64,000 bases of DNA from positions 1 to 64,000 of the forward strand of contig CAVXAF010000009.1 in NCBI GenBank assembly GCA_963759735.1, in the 5' to 3' direction. How positions within the stretch are numbered: the stretch's first letter is position 1; every line of letters begins with the position of its first letter. Shown here piece by piece: positions 26,138 through 36,142 of the stretch. Both the position numbers and the translations under genes were made by a program. The stretch is from Hyphomicrobium_A sp963759735. GTDB taxonomy: Bacteria > Pseudomonadota > Alphaproteobacteria > Rhizobiales > Hyphomicrobiaceae. The notes under the pieces were generated by a model that did not search any database, was not told where the DNA came from, and worked only from the letters and a program-made list of their open reading frames with translations.

Positions 26138-26386
26138 ATGGCGTCCGACGAGAAGCTCGATGAAGCACGGGTATTAGCCGGCGAGATACTTGCGCTGTCC
26201 CCAGAGGACGTGTCGCGGCTGTTCTACGCCGAGATGAAGCGGCGCAAGCTGGGGCGGTTGGTCCGCCTTCTCGATCGGCTCGCCGCGCAGGATGGCGATG
26301 ATCGCCGCGCTGGTAGGTTGGCGCTGGAACGTCTCGGGTTTCCGGTTTCTGGCACGCCGAATGAGCCCAGCAACAATTTAAATTAA
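26138..26386 (+). CDS. small helical protein, unknown
   Basis: An 82-residue, charged, largely helical protein (ARVLAGEILALSPEDVSRLF, RRKLGRLVRLLDRLAAQ). No family recognised. Codon use is coherent and the ATG is preceded by a GAAGG-like site. It converges with the orphan gene at 26457 across an AT-rich patch. Confidence 0.5.
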   Translation: MASDEKLDEARVLAGEILALSPEDVSRLFYAEMKRRKLGRLVRLLDRLAAQDGDDRRAGRLALERLGFPVSGTPNEPSNNLN

Positions 26387-26399
26387 TTCATTGATGAAT
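26386..26399. repeat. palindrome ATTCAT-TG-ATGAAT in an AT-rich patch
   Basis: A perfect 6-base inverted repeat inside a run of A and T (26371-26410), which stands out in a GC-rich window. It overlaps the last base of the preceding stop and lies between two convergent genes, so a transcription-end role is possible. Confidence 0.35.
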
Positions 26400-26456
26400 G
26401 ACTTTTAACGCCGGTTTGCGTCTGGCTCGGCACCGCGCTCGTGTGTTGCATTGCAC

Positions 26457-27122
26457 CTACGGCTCCTCGTCTCCGGATCCTGGATTGTCGTCCGCGAGTT
26501 TCCTTTGGCCTTGGCGGCGCTTCGCCAGGGCACTCACTCGCATGGCGTGAAGCGCCGCGTCGGCCTCTTCGACGGCGTTTGCAACGCGCGCGTATTCTGC
26601 CGACAGCGCCTCGTTCTCATGCTGCTGCCCGCGCTGCGCGAGCATCGTCCGCTGCAGGACACCAAGGCGGTAACTCAACCGGTCGGCGCGCTCCGCGTGT
26701 TCAGCCAGTTGACCGTTATCATCGGCATCTGTGGAGTGCCGCTTGGCAAATTCGTCGTGCTCGATCTGTGCGGCGGCGACAATCTGAGACAACTCGAAGG
26801 GCGCCTGGAAGTGAAGCAGCGCCCAACAGTATCGCGACGCAGAGGCGTCGCTCGACGCGGCATAGAACGCCGTCAGAAGACCGGGTTCGGGGGTGTCGAC
26901 GCGGTGACCATCGATGAACCCGAAAGTGTCTATGACAACGTCTGCATGGCGCACCAGCACGGTTTGGGCGCCCGTAAGTTTGGTGAAGTTGCGATGTTCC
27001 CTGACCGCCGGCTCGGCGACGAGATCTGACATCAATTGCTCGAGTGCATCGCAGAGGCGATGGAATGCCGCGACGGCGTCGCTGATCTCGGCATTGCGCG
27101 ACGCTCTTGGATCTGTTGCCAT
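26457..27122 (-). CDS. conserved-looking hypothetical helical protein
   Basis: A 221-residue soluble protein with no signal or membrane helix. It begins MATDPRASRNAEISDAVAAF, has a compact middle (GAQTVLVRHADVVIDTFGFI, AFYAASSDASASRYCWALLH) and a C-terminal coiled coil (RLSYRLGVLQRTMLAQRGQQ onward) ending in a charged tail. I do not recognise the family. It stands alone upstream of the recombinase region, and may be cargo of a mobile segment. Confidence 0.5.
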   Translation of the reverse strand: MATDPRASRNAEISDAVAAFHRLCDALEQLMSDLVAEPAVREHRNFTKLTGAQTVLVRHADVVIDTFGFIDGHRVDTPEPGLLTAFYAASSDASASRYCWALLHFQAPFELSQIVAAAQIEHDEFAKRHSTDADDNGQLAEHAERADRLSYRLGVLQRTMLAQRGQQHENEALSAEYARVANAVEEADAALHAMRVSALAKRRQGQRKLADDNPGSGDEEP

Positions 27123-27231
27123 TCACCGACCGGCCTACACGGCTGGTTTAGCGGCCGGACTTGAAGCATTTGTGTCAACGGTCGGCGTGGCTGATCGCTG
27201 CACGCAATGGGACCGCGGCGCCAGCGGACAC

Positions 27232-27302
27232 CTTTTGGGACGATGCCGACTTATGCGGTACATCGTGAAAGTGAGCGGTTGCGTCGTTATTAGCCCTCAG
27301 TA
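27232..27302 (+). repeat. left copy of a 71-base diverged direct repeat
   Basis: This segment aligns without gaps to 28173-28243; the last 30 bases (from GAGCGGTTGCG) match at 26 of 30 positions. The two copies flank the tyrosine recombinase gene. Confidence 0.5.
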
Positions 27303-27458
27303 TCCAGTGCCATGAGCTCGGACCACGGCCGCTTCAGGGACTGAGGCGTCAGAGAGTAACCATCACCTGGAAGAAACTCTCCGAAACCGGAAGTCGCCGG
27401 CTCGCATAGGGCGGCGCAGCCGCATGGTTGTCTGTCTCTCCAACAAGGGAGACAAACC

Positions 27459-28097
27459 ATGGAGAACGACACCAACATATCGAAACTTCATCAACCCGCA
27501 GGTTGCCTTGGAACAAAGGCAAGCTCGTCGGCGCGAAGCCGCCGCTGCGGCCCAGCCACGTCTGGTCGATCCGAACGAAGCTGCAGATGGCGGATCGCAA
27601 GCGCGACCTCGCTCTTTTCAACCTCGCCATCGACAGCAAGCTGCGCGGCTGTGACGTCGTCGCCCTGCGCGTCGATGACGTGGCGCCGAGCGGCTATGCC
27701 ATGGATCGGGCGACCATCCGTCAGAAGAAGACGGGCCGACCGGTGAGGTTCGAGCTGACGGACCAAACCCGCTTGGCCGTTGACGAGTATCTTCGACTGA
27801 CGCGGACGAAAGGCCGGCCAATACCTCTTTGCCGGTCGAGGGAATGCTGAACACGGGCTCACGACGAGGCAGTACGCGCGTCTCGTCCATGAGTGGGTCG
27901 CCAGCATCGGGCTCGATCCGGCCAAGTTCGGTACCCACTCGCTGCGGCGCACGAAGGCGGTGCTGATCTACCGCCGGACTGGCAACCTGCGCGCAGTGCA
28001 GCTCCTGCTCGGACACTCCAAGATCGAGAGCACCGTTCGCTACCTCGGCATCGAAGTCGATGATGCGATCGAGATCGCGGAGAAGATCGACATCTGA
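27459..28097 (+). CDS. tyrosine recombinase/integrase, two frameshifts
   Basis: A compact phage-type integrase of about 210 residues. Read across frames it has PWNKGKLVGAKPPLRPSHVW, the catalytic Arg in DSKLRGCDVVALRVDDV, the box II motif HSLRRTKAVLIYRR, GHSKIEST and the nucleophile Tyr in VRYLGIEVDDA. All catalytic residues are present. The frame shifts near 27520 and 27825. This family of short proteobacterial integrases is often found alone on chromosomes. It lies between diverged direct repeats. Confidence 0.75.
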
Positions 28098-28172
28098 CGG
28101 CCGGTTCACCACCACGAGCGGACTTGGTCGGCGATCGTCCAGGGGGCGCCGACCACTTCCAGCGAATGGCAG

Positions 28173-28243
28173 CTATTGGGACGAAGCGGCTTTGTTCGGC
28201 ACACGTGGGAACCGAGCGGTTGCGCCGTTATTGGCCCTTAGCA
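28173..28243 (+). repeat. right copy of the 71-base diverged direct repeat
   Basis: Partner of 27232-27302; see that entry. It lies 75 bases after the recombinase stop and in the upstream region of the bamA-type gene. Confidence 0.5.
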
Positions 28244-28406
28244 GACCTGCGCGACCAATCTTCGCGCGTCGGCTCGCGAGCGCATAGCGGAGGCCAACCG
28301 CTTTCACAGTATCTCCTCGCTTGAGAAACCTTGAGACACGTTCTGAAAAATCCTGGCAACACGGCAAGACTAGCTTCCCCACCTTGGGTTTCGGCGGGGA
28401 GTTAAT

Positions 28407-30841
28407 GTGACGACGATCATGAGCGCTGGTGGCACTCCGATCCGACTCCTGCCGAGGGGCCTTTCGGCGCATGACGAGAAAAAGCCGCGAACGCCGGACG
28501 TCAAGACCATCGCGAAACTGGCTCGTTTTCTCATGCTTCTGGCGCTTATCTCATCGGGGGTGACGTGCTTCAGCGGCGCATTCTTGTCCGGCGCTGCCGA
28601 AGCAACGGGTGACGCAATTCGGGCCATCAATGTCCAAGGCAACAAGCGCCTCGAACCCGAGACGGTTCGCTCGTATCTACAATTCTCCGTCGGTGACGCC
28701 TACAACCCGGTGAAGGTCGACGGTTCAATCAAGGCGCTGTTCGCCACGGGCCTCTTCTCCGACGTGCGCGTCGATCGCTCGGGCGCCGACGTGGTCGTGA
28801 CCGTTGTCGAGAACCCAGTGATCAACCAGGTTGCCTTCGAGGGCAACAGCGAGATCGACACCGAGACGCTGCGCAACGAAGTGCAGATGAAGCCGCGTTC
28901 GGTCTTCACGCGTTCCCGCGTGCAAGCCGACGTGCAGCGCGTGCTCGACGTCTACCGTCGTCAGGGCCGCTATGCCGCCACCATCGAGCCGAAGATCATC
29001 GAGCTCGAGCAGGAGCGCGTGAATCTCGTCTTCGAGATCAACGAGGGTGCCGCCACCAAGGTCAAGGGCATCCACTTCGTCGGCAACAACGCCTTCGACG
29101 ACAACCAGCTGCGCGATGTCGTCTCGACGACCGAAAAGGGCTGGTTCGATTTCCTCAAGGGTACTGCCATCTACGATCCGGATCGCATGGGCCTCGATCG
29201 CGAGCTGCTGCGCCAGTACTACCTGAAGAACGGCTATGCGAACGTACAGGTGACGGCGGCCAACGCCGAGCTCGACCGCGACGGATCAGGCTTCTTCATC
29301 ACCTACTCGATCGACGAAGGCCCGCCATATGAGTTCGGCGGAATCAATATCGAGAGCACGGTCTCGGCCATCAACCCGAGCAACTTCAAGGGCGACCTGA
29401 TGACCGAGGAGGGCGAAACCTACAACGCCAACCTGATCGACAAGTCGGTCGAGAAAGTCACCGGGGGCGTCTCGGCCCAGGGCTTCCCCTTCGCCCAGTT
29501 CGTTCGCAGGCAACGTCCGATCCGGTGACGCGCAAGATCGCGCTCAACTACGTGATCGAGGAAGGTCCCCGCGTCTACATCGAGCGCATCAACATCTCAG
29601 GCAACACCCGCACCAAGGACTACGTCATCCGGCGCGAGTTCAAGGTAGCCGAAGGCGATGCCTACAATCCAGTGGCGATCGATCAGGCCAAAAAGCGCGT
29701 GACCAACCTCGGCCTGTTCAAGGGCGTCGAAGTGAAACGCCGTCCCGGCAGCGCCCAGGACCGCGTCGTCCTCGACGTGGAAGTGGTCGAGCAATCCACT
29801 GGCGAGCTCTCCTTCGGTGCCGGTTATTCGACGTCTGAAGGCGTCATCGGCGACGTGTCGATCACCGAGCGCAACCTGATGGGCAACGGCCAGTTTCTGC
29901 GCCTGCAGCTCTCCGGGTCGCTCGAGCGCTTGCAGGTGAACCTGAGCTTCACCGAGCCACGCTTCCTCGACCGCAACTTGGCCGCAGGCTTCGACCTATT
30001 TCACAAGGAAGTGGATCAGACGGACAGTTCGGGGTTCGAGAGCCGGCGCACCGGTGGCAGCTTGCGCCTCGGCTTCCCGATAACGGAGAAGCTTTGGATG
30101 CAAACCAGCTACACGGCCTCGCGCGACACGATTTTCAACGTCGACGACGACGCCTCCCTGGCAGTTCGGCAAGCAGAGGGAACGTCCTACACGTCGCTCG
30201 TCGGCACCTCAGTGACCTACGATATGCGAAGCGACCCCAAGAACCCCACGAAGGGTCTGTGGTTCCAGACGGGCGCCGACTTCGCCGGTCTTGGCGGCGA
30301 CGTGCAGTACGTCAGTCTCGCGGCCGAAGCGCGCGGCTACTATCCTATCACCGACAACATCACCTTTGTCGCCCGCGCCATCGGCGGATCAATCACCGGC
30401 TGGGGCGGTCAGGACGTCCGCCTCATGGACCTGTTCTTCAAGGGTGGCGAGACCGTGCGCGGCTTCGACCGTGCCGGATATGGCCCGCGCGACTTGAATA
30501 CCGGCGACGCGCTCGGGGGTCAGTACTATTGGGCGACGACGGCGGAACTCCGCTTCCCCATCCCATTCGTGCCCGACGACCTGGGCATCTCCGCTGCCGT
30601 GTTCGCCGACGCCGGCTCGTTGTGGGGCGCCAGTATCAACGGCGTCGCGCAGGGCTGCTCTGCTGGCAGTACGACCTCGGTCTGTTTGGCTGATGCCTCG
30701 ACAGTCCGCTCGTCGGTCGGCGCCAGCTTGATGTGGGCCTCTCCCGTCGGCCCCATTCGCATGGACCTCGCCAAAGTCCTGACCAAGGAGTCCTACGATG
30801 ATGAGCAGATGTTCCGCTTCGGAGCCGCGACCAAATTCTAA
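28407..30841 (+). CDS. bamA: BamA-type outer-membrane assembly factor, one frameshift
   Basis: An Omp85 protein of about 810 residues: signal peptide (FLMLLALISSGVTCF onward), five POTRA domains (INVQGNKRLEPETVRSYLQF at the first, INISGNTRTKDYVIRREF at the fifth), and a 16-strand barrel with the loop 6 motif ETVRGFDRAGYGPRD and a C-terminal Phe. It folds and inserts outer-membrane proteins. The frame shifts near 29490; adding one G after CAG restores QVRSQATSDPVTRKI, so a sequence error is likely. The start is a GTG with GGGGAG upstream; an in-frame ATG follows at 28419. In alphaproteobacteria bamA normally lies between rseP and lpxD; neither is here. Confidence 0.85.
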
Positions 30842-30952
30842 TAACGATCCATGACAAACGGAATGCCTAGGCAACGTGCCGAGTGCCGCGATAACGATGG
30901 CGGCATCAGCGGCCGCGAAGCTCGCTTCTCGACTTACGCCTTCGAGGCAGCG

Positions 30953-31225
30953 ATGCCTGCGTTACGTCGGCTCATCGGAGTTTGCCATTTTGCGGCGCTG
31001 GCGGCTGTTATCGTCGTGTCGACGTCCGGCATCGCCGACGCCGCCAAAAAGAAGCCCAAGCCCGCACCGTTCAGCCGCCCAGAAGTGGTGCTGGCGTGGA
31101 TCAACGACTACCGCCACGAACCGACCCCCGAACGGCTGCCCGAGGCCTTCACGGCCATGCGCCAGCAGGGGCAGTTCAAGGAGGTCGAGCAGGCCGGCAT
31201 CTACGTCGGCTTCGTCGCCGGATAG
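30953..31225 (+). CDS. small secreted protein, probably C-terminally truncated
   Basis: The ATG at 30953 gives a signal peptide (LIGVCHFAALAAVIVVSTSG) and a mature part with VLAWINDYRHEPTPERLPEA and FKEVEQAGIYVGFVAG. The pattern resembles a group of uncharacterised alphaproteobacterial proteins that continue beyond FVAG; here a stop follows at once and I see no continuation in other frames. It may be a remnant. It follows the bamA-type gene on the same strand. Confidence 0.5.
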   Translation: MPALRRLIGVCHFAALAAVIVVSTSGIADAAKKKPKPAPFSRPEVVLAWINDYRHEPTPERLPEAFTAMRQQGQFKEVEQAGIYVGFVAG

Positions 31226-31665
31226 ATAGGCTATCCCTGCCTAGTTCCGGCCTGCCACGGTGCGCCGCCACCTTCCGCTAAGGCGGCTAGGTGCACCGCC
31301 CAGCGCCTGCACGCCCAGATAACTTCACAGCGAGTACATCATAGGATAGACGATGCAGGATATTGGATGCGCCGTTTTCATTTGAGCTATTGCGGTGGCT
31401 ATGAAACGTCTGGCGAGAGCCTGTCGGCTTGTTGCGTCCGTCGCGGCGCACACCATTGCCTTCATATTCTTCTTCATCTGGATTTGCGCGCGAGCTTTGT
31501 TGGATCGGATCCGCCCGTAAACGGGTGACGCGAAGCGCTCCCGGATGACACTTGAGACGCGCCAGCCGCCCCCGAAACCCAAGTCCACCGCCGCAGCCAT
31601 CCCCGGAACCGTCCCGTTCCCCGGCGTGTTACGCGCTTTCCACAGCGCTGCAGCGGACTATTGCC
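31226..31665. other. intergenic region with one possible tiny ORF
   Basis: Apart from the 39-codon frame at 31401-31520 I see no gene. The short inverted sequence CCCG-TAAA-CGGG occurs at the end of that frame. Confidence 0.4.
31401..31520 (+). CDS. possible 39-residue membrane peptide
   Basis: Starts MKRLARACRLVASVAAHTIA and continues with a strongly hydrophobic, Phe-rich segment (FIFFFIWICARAL). A basic start followed by one helix fits a small membrane protein. No clear ribosome binding site. Confidence 0.3.
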   Translation: MKRLARACRLVASVAAHTIAFIFFFIWICARALLDRIRP

Positions 31666-32526
31666 ATGCCCCAGAAATACCCCCAGCCGCCGTTTCCCAA
31701 GCAGAAGCAGACTCCGCCGGGCCTGACCCGCAAGATGGATCCGATCCCTGACCATGGCGAGGAAAGTTACAAGGGTTCGGGGCGCCTCCTGGACAAGGTT
31801 GCTGTGATAACAGGCGCCGATAGCGGCATCGGCCGCGCTGTCGCCATCGCCTACGCGCGTGAGGGCGCGGACGTCGTCATTTCATACCTGGACGAGCGTG
31901 AGGATGCCGATGAAACGAAAAGTCTGGTGGAACAGGCAGGGCGACGGGCGTTGCTGGTAGCCGGCGATATCCAGCATGCCGCTCACTGCCGCGCGATCGT
32001 CGAAAAGGCGGTTGAAGAATTCGGCCGCATCGACATCCTCGTCAACAACGCCGCACACCAAGCGACCTTCAAAGAGCTCGAAGACATCACGGACGAGGAG
32101 TGGCAGCTCACGTTCGAGGTCAACATCCACGCCATGTTCTATCTGACCAAGGCGGCTGTTCCCCACATGCAGCCCGGAAGCGCGATCATCAACACCGCTT
32201 CGATCAACGCGGATGCGCCCAATCCGACGCTTCTCGCCTACGCGACCACCAAAGGCGCAATCCAGAACTTCACCGCCGGACTTGCGCAGCTGCTGGCGCC
32301 AAAGGGCATCCGCGCCAATACCGTTGCACCGGGACCGATTTGGACGCCTCTCATACCGTCGACGATGCCACAAGACGCCGTAGCTAATTTCGGCGAGCAG
32401 GTGCCGATGAAGCGGCCGGGCCAGCCGGCGGAACTGGCTACGGCTTACGTCATGCTTGCCGACCCGCTGTCGAGTTACGTTTCCGGAGCAACGATTGCGG
32501 TAACCGGCGGCAAGCCGATCATCTGA
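31666..32526 (+). CDS. SDR family oxidoreductase (YghA-like)
   Basis: A 286-residue short-chain dehydrogenase with the Pro-rich N-terminal extension typical of the YghA/GsiB-type group (MPQKYPQPPFPKQKQTPPGL). Motifs: NAD(P) site TGADSGIGRAVA, DILVNNAAHQ, catalytic Ser in NTASINAD, YATTK (Tyr and Lys), and VAPGPIWTPLIPS. It reduces or oxidises an unknown carbonyl or alcohol in the cytoplasm. Members of this group are often linked to general stress. The gene stands alone. Confidence 0.85.
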   Translation: MPQKYPQPPFPKQKQTPPGLTRKMDPIPDHGEESYKGSGRLLDKVAVITGADSGIGRAVAIAYAREGADVVISYLDEREDADETKSLVEQAGRRALLVAGDIQHAAHCRAIVEKAVEEFGRIDILVNNAAHQATFKELEDITDEEWQLTFEVNIHAMFYLTKAAVPHMQPGSAIINTASINADAPNPTLLAYATTKGAIQNFTAGLAQLLAPKGIRANTVAPGPIWTPLIPSTMPQDAVANFGEQVPMKRPGQPAELATAYVMLADPLSSYVSGATIAVTGGKPII

Positions 32527-32673
32527 TGTCGCGGCCCGATGTGGCGAGCACCCGTGCGTTGGAACCATGTTTCAGAGCAGTGCTTTGAATAACGACTGGG
32601 ATAAGGGAGCCAGCGTGCTGCAGCCTATGGAAATGTGCGACAGAGCAGCGCGCATGATTGGCGCTCGGCGTTG

Positions 32674-32961
32674 ATGGGCGCCGAGACATTGATCGGCGGC
32701 GCGGCGGCGCTCTGCACGACCGTATCTTACTTCCCGCAGCTCAAGAAAAGTTGGCAAACGGGCGAGACGGGCGACCTGTCGACCAGGATGCTTCTGCTGC
32801 TCGCGACCGGCCTGACGCTCTGGATGACCTACGGCTACCTGAAGGATGATTGGGTCATCGTTGCTGCCAATGGCATCAGCGTCTCCATGGTCTTTTGCCT
32901 TCTCGCCATGAAGATGCGGAGCGCGACGCCGAACGCGGACGTAAAAGCTGAAAATAGCTAA
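32674..32961 (+). CDS. SemiSWEET-type sugar transporter
   Basis: A 95-residue three-helix protein of the MtN3/saliva (SemiSWEET) family: AALCTTVSYFPQLKKSWQTG contains the PQ motif of helix 1, then LSTRMLLLLATGLTLWMTYG and the third helix IVAANGISVSMVFCLLAMKM. It works as a dimer for facilitated sugar transport. The ATG at 32674 is preferred to one at 32635 because the family starts there (MGAETLIGGAAA). Confidence 0.8.
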   Translation: MGAETLIGGAAALCTTVSYFPQLKKSWQTGETGDLSTRMLLLLATGLTLWMTYGYLKDDWVIVAANGISVSMVFCLLAMKMRSATPNADVKAENS

Positions 32962-33009
32962 GCGGCGAAGAGCCCGGGAACGCACGCGCCCGTGTGGCGT
33001 TTGGGGGCT

Positions 33010-33174
33010 ATGGAAATCACGCCTCTGAACAATAACGACCAGGTGACCTTCGCGGAAGCCTGGGCAGCCCTCCCCGCCAACGTGCAGAGAATGCTTGAAC
33101 ACCTGCGCGTCGACGCGGTCGCGCGAAGTGGATGTGCGGAGGCCGAGAGCCAACCAACCGTAGCTCCCGCTTAG
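33010..33174 (+). CDS. small protein, unknown
   Basis: A 54-residue frame (MEITPLNNNDQVTFAEAWAA, then LPANVQRMLEHLRVDAV). Soluble and helical, no family recognised. It may be a real small protein because the codons are coherent, but the evidence is weak. Confidence 0.35.
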   Translation: MEITPLNNNDQVTFAEAWAALPANVQRMLEHLRVDAVARSGCAEAESQPTVAPA

Positions 33175-33257
33175 CTCGCGCCACTACGCCGCTGCGGCTG
33201 TAGGCGAGTGCGCGGGCGAGACTGGACAAGTCAACTGTGCGGGCCGGATTAAGAGCC

Positions 33258-35382
33258 GTGGATGACATCCCTTCTGATCTGCGGGCAGGCACGTCTGTCT
33301 TGCGCCCCGGCGCAAACGTTTGGCGCACGGCGCGTGCCGGTCGCCTCGCCTTCTTCAAGGATGTCGCAGGCTGTTTCGGAGCCATGCGCGAAGCCATGCG
33401 GAGCGCGGAACGATCGATCACCATCGTCGGATGGGACATCGACAGCCGCACCCGGCTGGTAGGGCCCAGCGCTGAAGCTGACGACGGCTTGCCTTGCGAG
33501 TTGCGTCCATTTCTCGAGGCACTCAAGGCGCGTAGACCGCAGTTGCAGATCAACTTGCTCTTGTGGGATTTCGCCGCGATCTATGCACTGGAGCGCGAAG
33601 CCTTTCCACGCGTCAAGCTCGCATGGCATGGCGCCAACCTTGTCCTCGACAGCTGTTTGCCACTCGGCTCGTCGCAGCATCAGAAGATCGTCGTCGTCGA
33701 CAACACTTTGGCGTTCACCGGGTGGGCTTGATATTACCGTCCGCCGCTGGGATACCGCCGAGCACCTGTACCGACATCCCGATCGCATCGACCCGCAGGG
33801 CGAACCTTACAACCCGTTCCACGACGTCCAGGCCGTCGTCGATGGCGACGCGGCGCACGCGCTGTCGTGTGTGGTGGCCGAAAGGTGGAAATGCGCTTCA
33901 GGTGACGCGCTGTCGGTCGAAGGCGGCGCGGCGATCTGGCCGGAGAGCGTCGAGCCGCTGCTTCGCGACGTCGACGTCGGCATAGCGCGCACCGTGCCGA
34001 TTCAGGACGGCCGGCAGGAGGCGCGGGAAGCCGAACAGCTGTTCTTCGACATGATCGATTCAGCCGAGAGCTCGATCTACATCGAAAACCAGTTTCTCAC
34101 CAGCAAGCCGATTGCCGAGCGGCTGGCGCAGCGTTTGCGCGCACGCCCCGCCCTCCAGCTCCTGTTCGTTGCACCCAAGACGCACCATTCGTGGCTGGAG
34201 GCAGTCGCCATGCGCCACGGCCGCATGCGCTTCCAGGCTATCGTGCACGCAGCCGCCGGCCCCGACCGCGTCCGCTTTGCCTACCCGCAGGTGCGTCGTG
34301 GCAGCGCGACAGTCGACGTCATGGTGCACAGCAAGGTGATGATCGTCGACGATCGCCTGCTGCGCATTGGCTCGGCCAATCTCAACAACCGGTCGATGGG
34401 TGCCGACAGTGAATGCGATCTCGTGGTCGAGGCGCAGACGGCCGATCAACGCCGAGCAGTGGCTGCAGCGCGCGACACGCTGCTGGCCATGCACTGCGGG
34501 GTATCCGAAGCCGCCGTCGCCCAGGCATTGCAAACACAATCGCTCATCGCGGCCTCGCGGACGCTGTCCGGCCCCCGACATGCCTTAGTCGATATCGACG
34601 ATGGATCCCTCGCGCTCACCGATTACCCAGGTGTGCTCGACAATGTCGCCGATCCCGAACGGCCGATCGATCTGGATTCCTTTCTCGCCCTGTCGGATGC
34701 CGGACCTCGGCCGGGCACGCGCCGGCGCGCTGCCGCGGTGCTCGCGCTGGCCGCGCTGGTTATGTTCCTGCTGGCCGGCGCGTGGGGTCTTTATCCTGGC
34801 CAGGCCGATGAGGCGCTACGCTCCGTTTTTCGCATGGACACGACCGATTGGCAGACGCCGTTGCTCGTCGTGGGTGTGTTCCTGGTCGGGTCGGCGCTGA
34901 TGGTGCCCGTGACCTTGATGATCGTTGCCTCAGCGGCGACCTTGGGACTCGCCGCGGGCCTCTTTTACGCCGGCCTCGGCACACTCGTAAGTTCAGCGGT
35001 CCTATATGGCGTCGGGGCGTGGCTGGGAACCGACTTGGTGCGACGGATTACGGGCGGGAAACTGTCGAAAATCCGTAACGCCATTCGCCGACGCGGGATA
35101 TTGGCGGTTGCCGCCGTGCGCGTTCTGCCGATCGCGCCGTTTTCCCTTGTCAACTTGGCCGCTGGCGCAGCCTCGGTCGGCCTCTGGCGATTCCTCGGGG
35201 GCACCATCTTAGGCATGGCCCCGGGGTTTATCCTGCTTTCCGCACTCGGAGATCAGCTCTACCGCCTGCTCAGCGAACCGACACCGGCGGCGCTGGCGGC
35301 CGTCGCGGGGCTCGTCCTTCTATGGATTGCAGCCCTATTCGTCGTTCGCCGCTGGGCGCGGCGCGAGGCACGTCCCGCATGA
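33258..35382 (+). CDS. phospholipase D-like protein fused to a VTT (DedA-like) membrane domain, one frameshift
   Basis: About 707 residues. Two HKD active-site motifs, HQKIVVVD and HSKVMIVDD, define a phospholipase D/cardiolipin-synthase fold, with SIYIENQFLTSKPIAERL between them. From about residue 485 follows a membrane domain of the VTT/TVP38 type (TPLLVVGVFLVGSALMVPVT, the motif AVRVLPIAPFSLVNLAAGAA). Such fusions occur in several phyla and probably hydrolyse or transfer phospholipid headgroups at the membrane. The frame shifts near 33725 right after VDNTLAFTGG, where removing one base restores GLDITVRRWDT. The GTG at 33258 is a guess; 33237 is possible. The stop overlaps the next gene. 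Confidence 0.8.
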
Positions 35383-36062
35383 GCGGTGAAATCCGCGTGC
35401 TGACGTGGAATGTCCACGGCGGCGTTGGCCTCGATGGAGTTCGCGATTTCTCGCGCATCGTCGACCATATCGTCGCCATCAATCCCGACATCGTCGCACT
35501 GCAGGAGGTCGACGGGCGCAACCGCGGCGGGCGGACCTCCCCAATGCGCATCATCGAAGACAGGCTGGGGCACCGCGGCATCGTCGTTTCAACGCTCACG
35601 GCACCGGATGGCGACTACGGCCAGATTTTGATGAGCCGATGGCCGCTGACCGAGACGCAGAGCTTCGACCTCTCGGTTGGCGCCTACGAACCGCGACGAG
35701 CCATCGGCGCGACCGTGCGGACGCCTGCCGGTGAATTGCGCGTCGTTGCCGCTCACCTCGGCCTGCGCTTGGGCGAACGCCGGCATCAGGTCGCGACGTT
35801 GTGCAAAGCCGTCAGCGACGAGCGGCCGACTGTCCTTCTCGGCGACTTCAATGATTGGGTGCGCTACCGGTCCGCCCAAGCTGTGCTGGAGAGCCGGTTC
35901 GCCGCCTGCACTCGGCTGCGCACGTACCCGGCGCGGCTGCCCCTGCTAGCCCTCGACCGCATCTTTTGTCGCCCGGCCGGATTGCTGAAGCGCGCTCAGA
36001 CCATTACATCGGCGCCGCTGCTGTCCGACCATCTGCCGTTGCTGGGAGTGCTAAGCCTGTAA
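35379..36062 (+). CDS. endonuclease/exonuclease/phosphatase family protein
   Basis: A 227-residue DNase I-like enzyme: LTWNVHGGVG, DIVALQEVDG, catalytic RVVAAHLGLRLGERRHQ, LLGDFNDW and the final SDHLPLLGVL. The ATG overlaps the stop of the phospholipase D gene (ATGA), so both are made together. EEP proteins include phospholipid and inositol phosphatases; with the coupled phospholipase, a lipid headgroup phosphodiesterase is the likely role, though a nuclease cannot be excluded. Confidence 0.8.
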   Translation: MSGEIRVLTWNVHGGVGLDGVRDFSRIVDHIVAINPDIVALQEVDGRNRGGRTSPMRIIEDRLGHRGIVVSTLTAPDGDYGQILMSRWPLTETQSFDLSVGAYEPRRAIGATVRTPAGELRVVAAHLGLRLGERRHQVATLCKAVSDERPTVLLGDFNDWVRYRSAQAVLESRFAACTRLRTYPARLPLLALDRIFCRPAGLLKRAQTITSAPLLSDHLPLLGVLSL

Positions 36063-36142
36063 GAGCAGCTGATCGGCTGTCTGGCCGACCAGGAGGCTCG
36101 TTGGAATTGCGGCAGCATGTGTGACTTCGCGCCGGTCATCGA

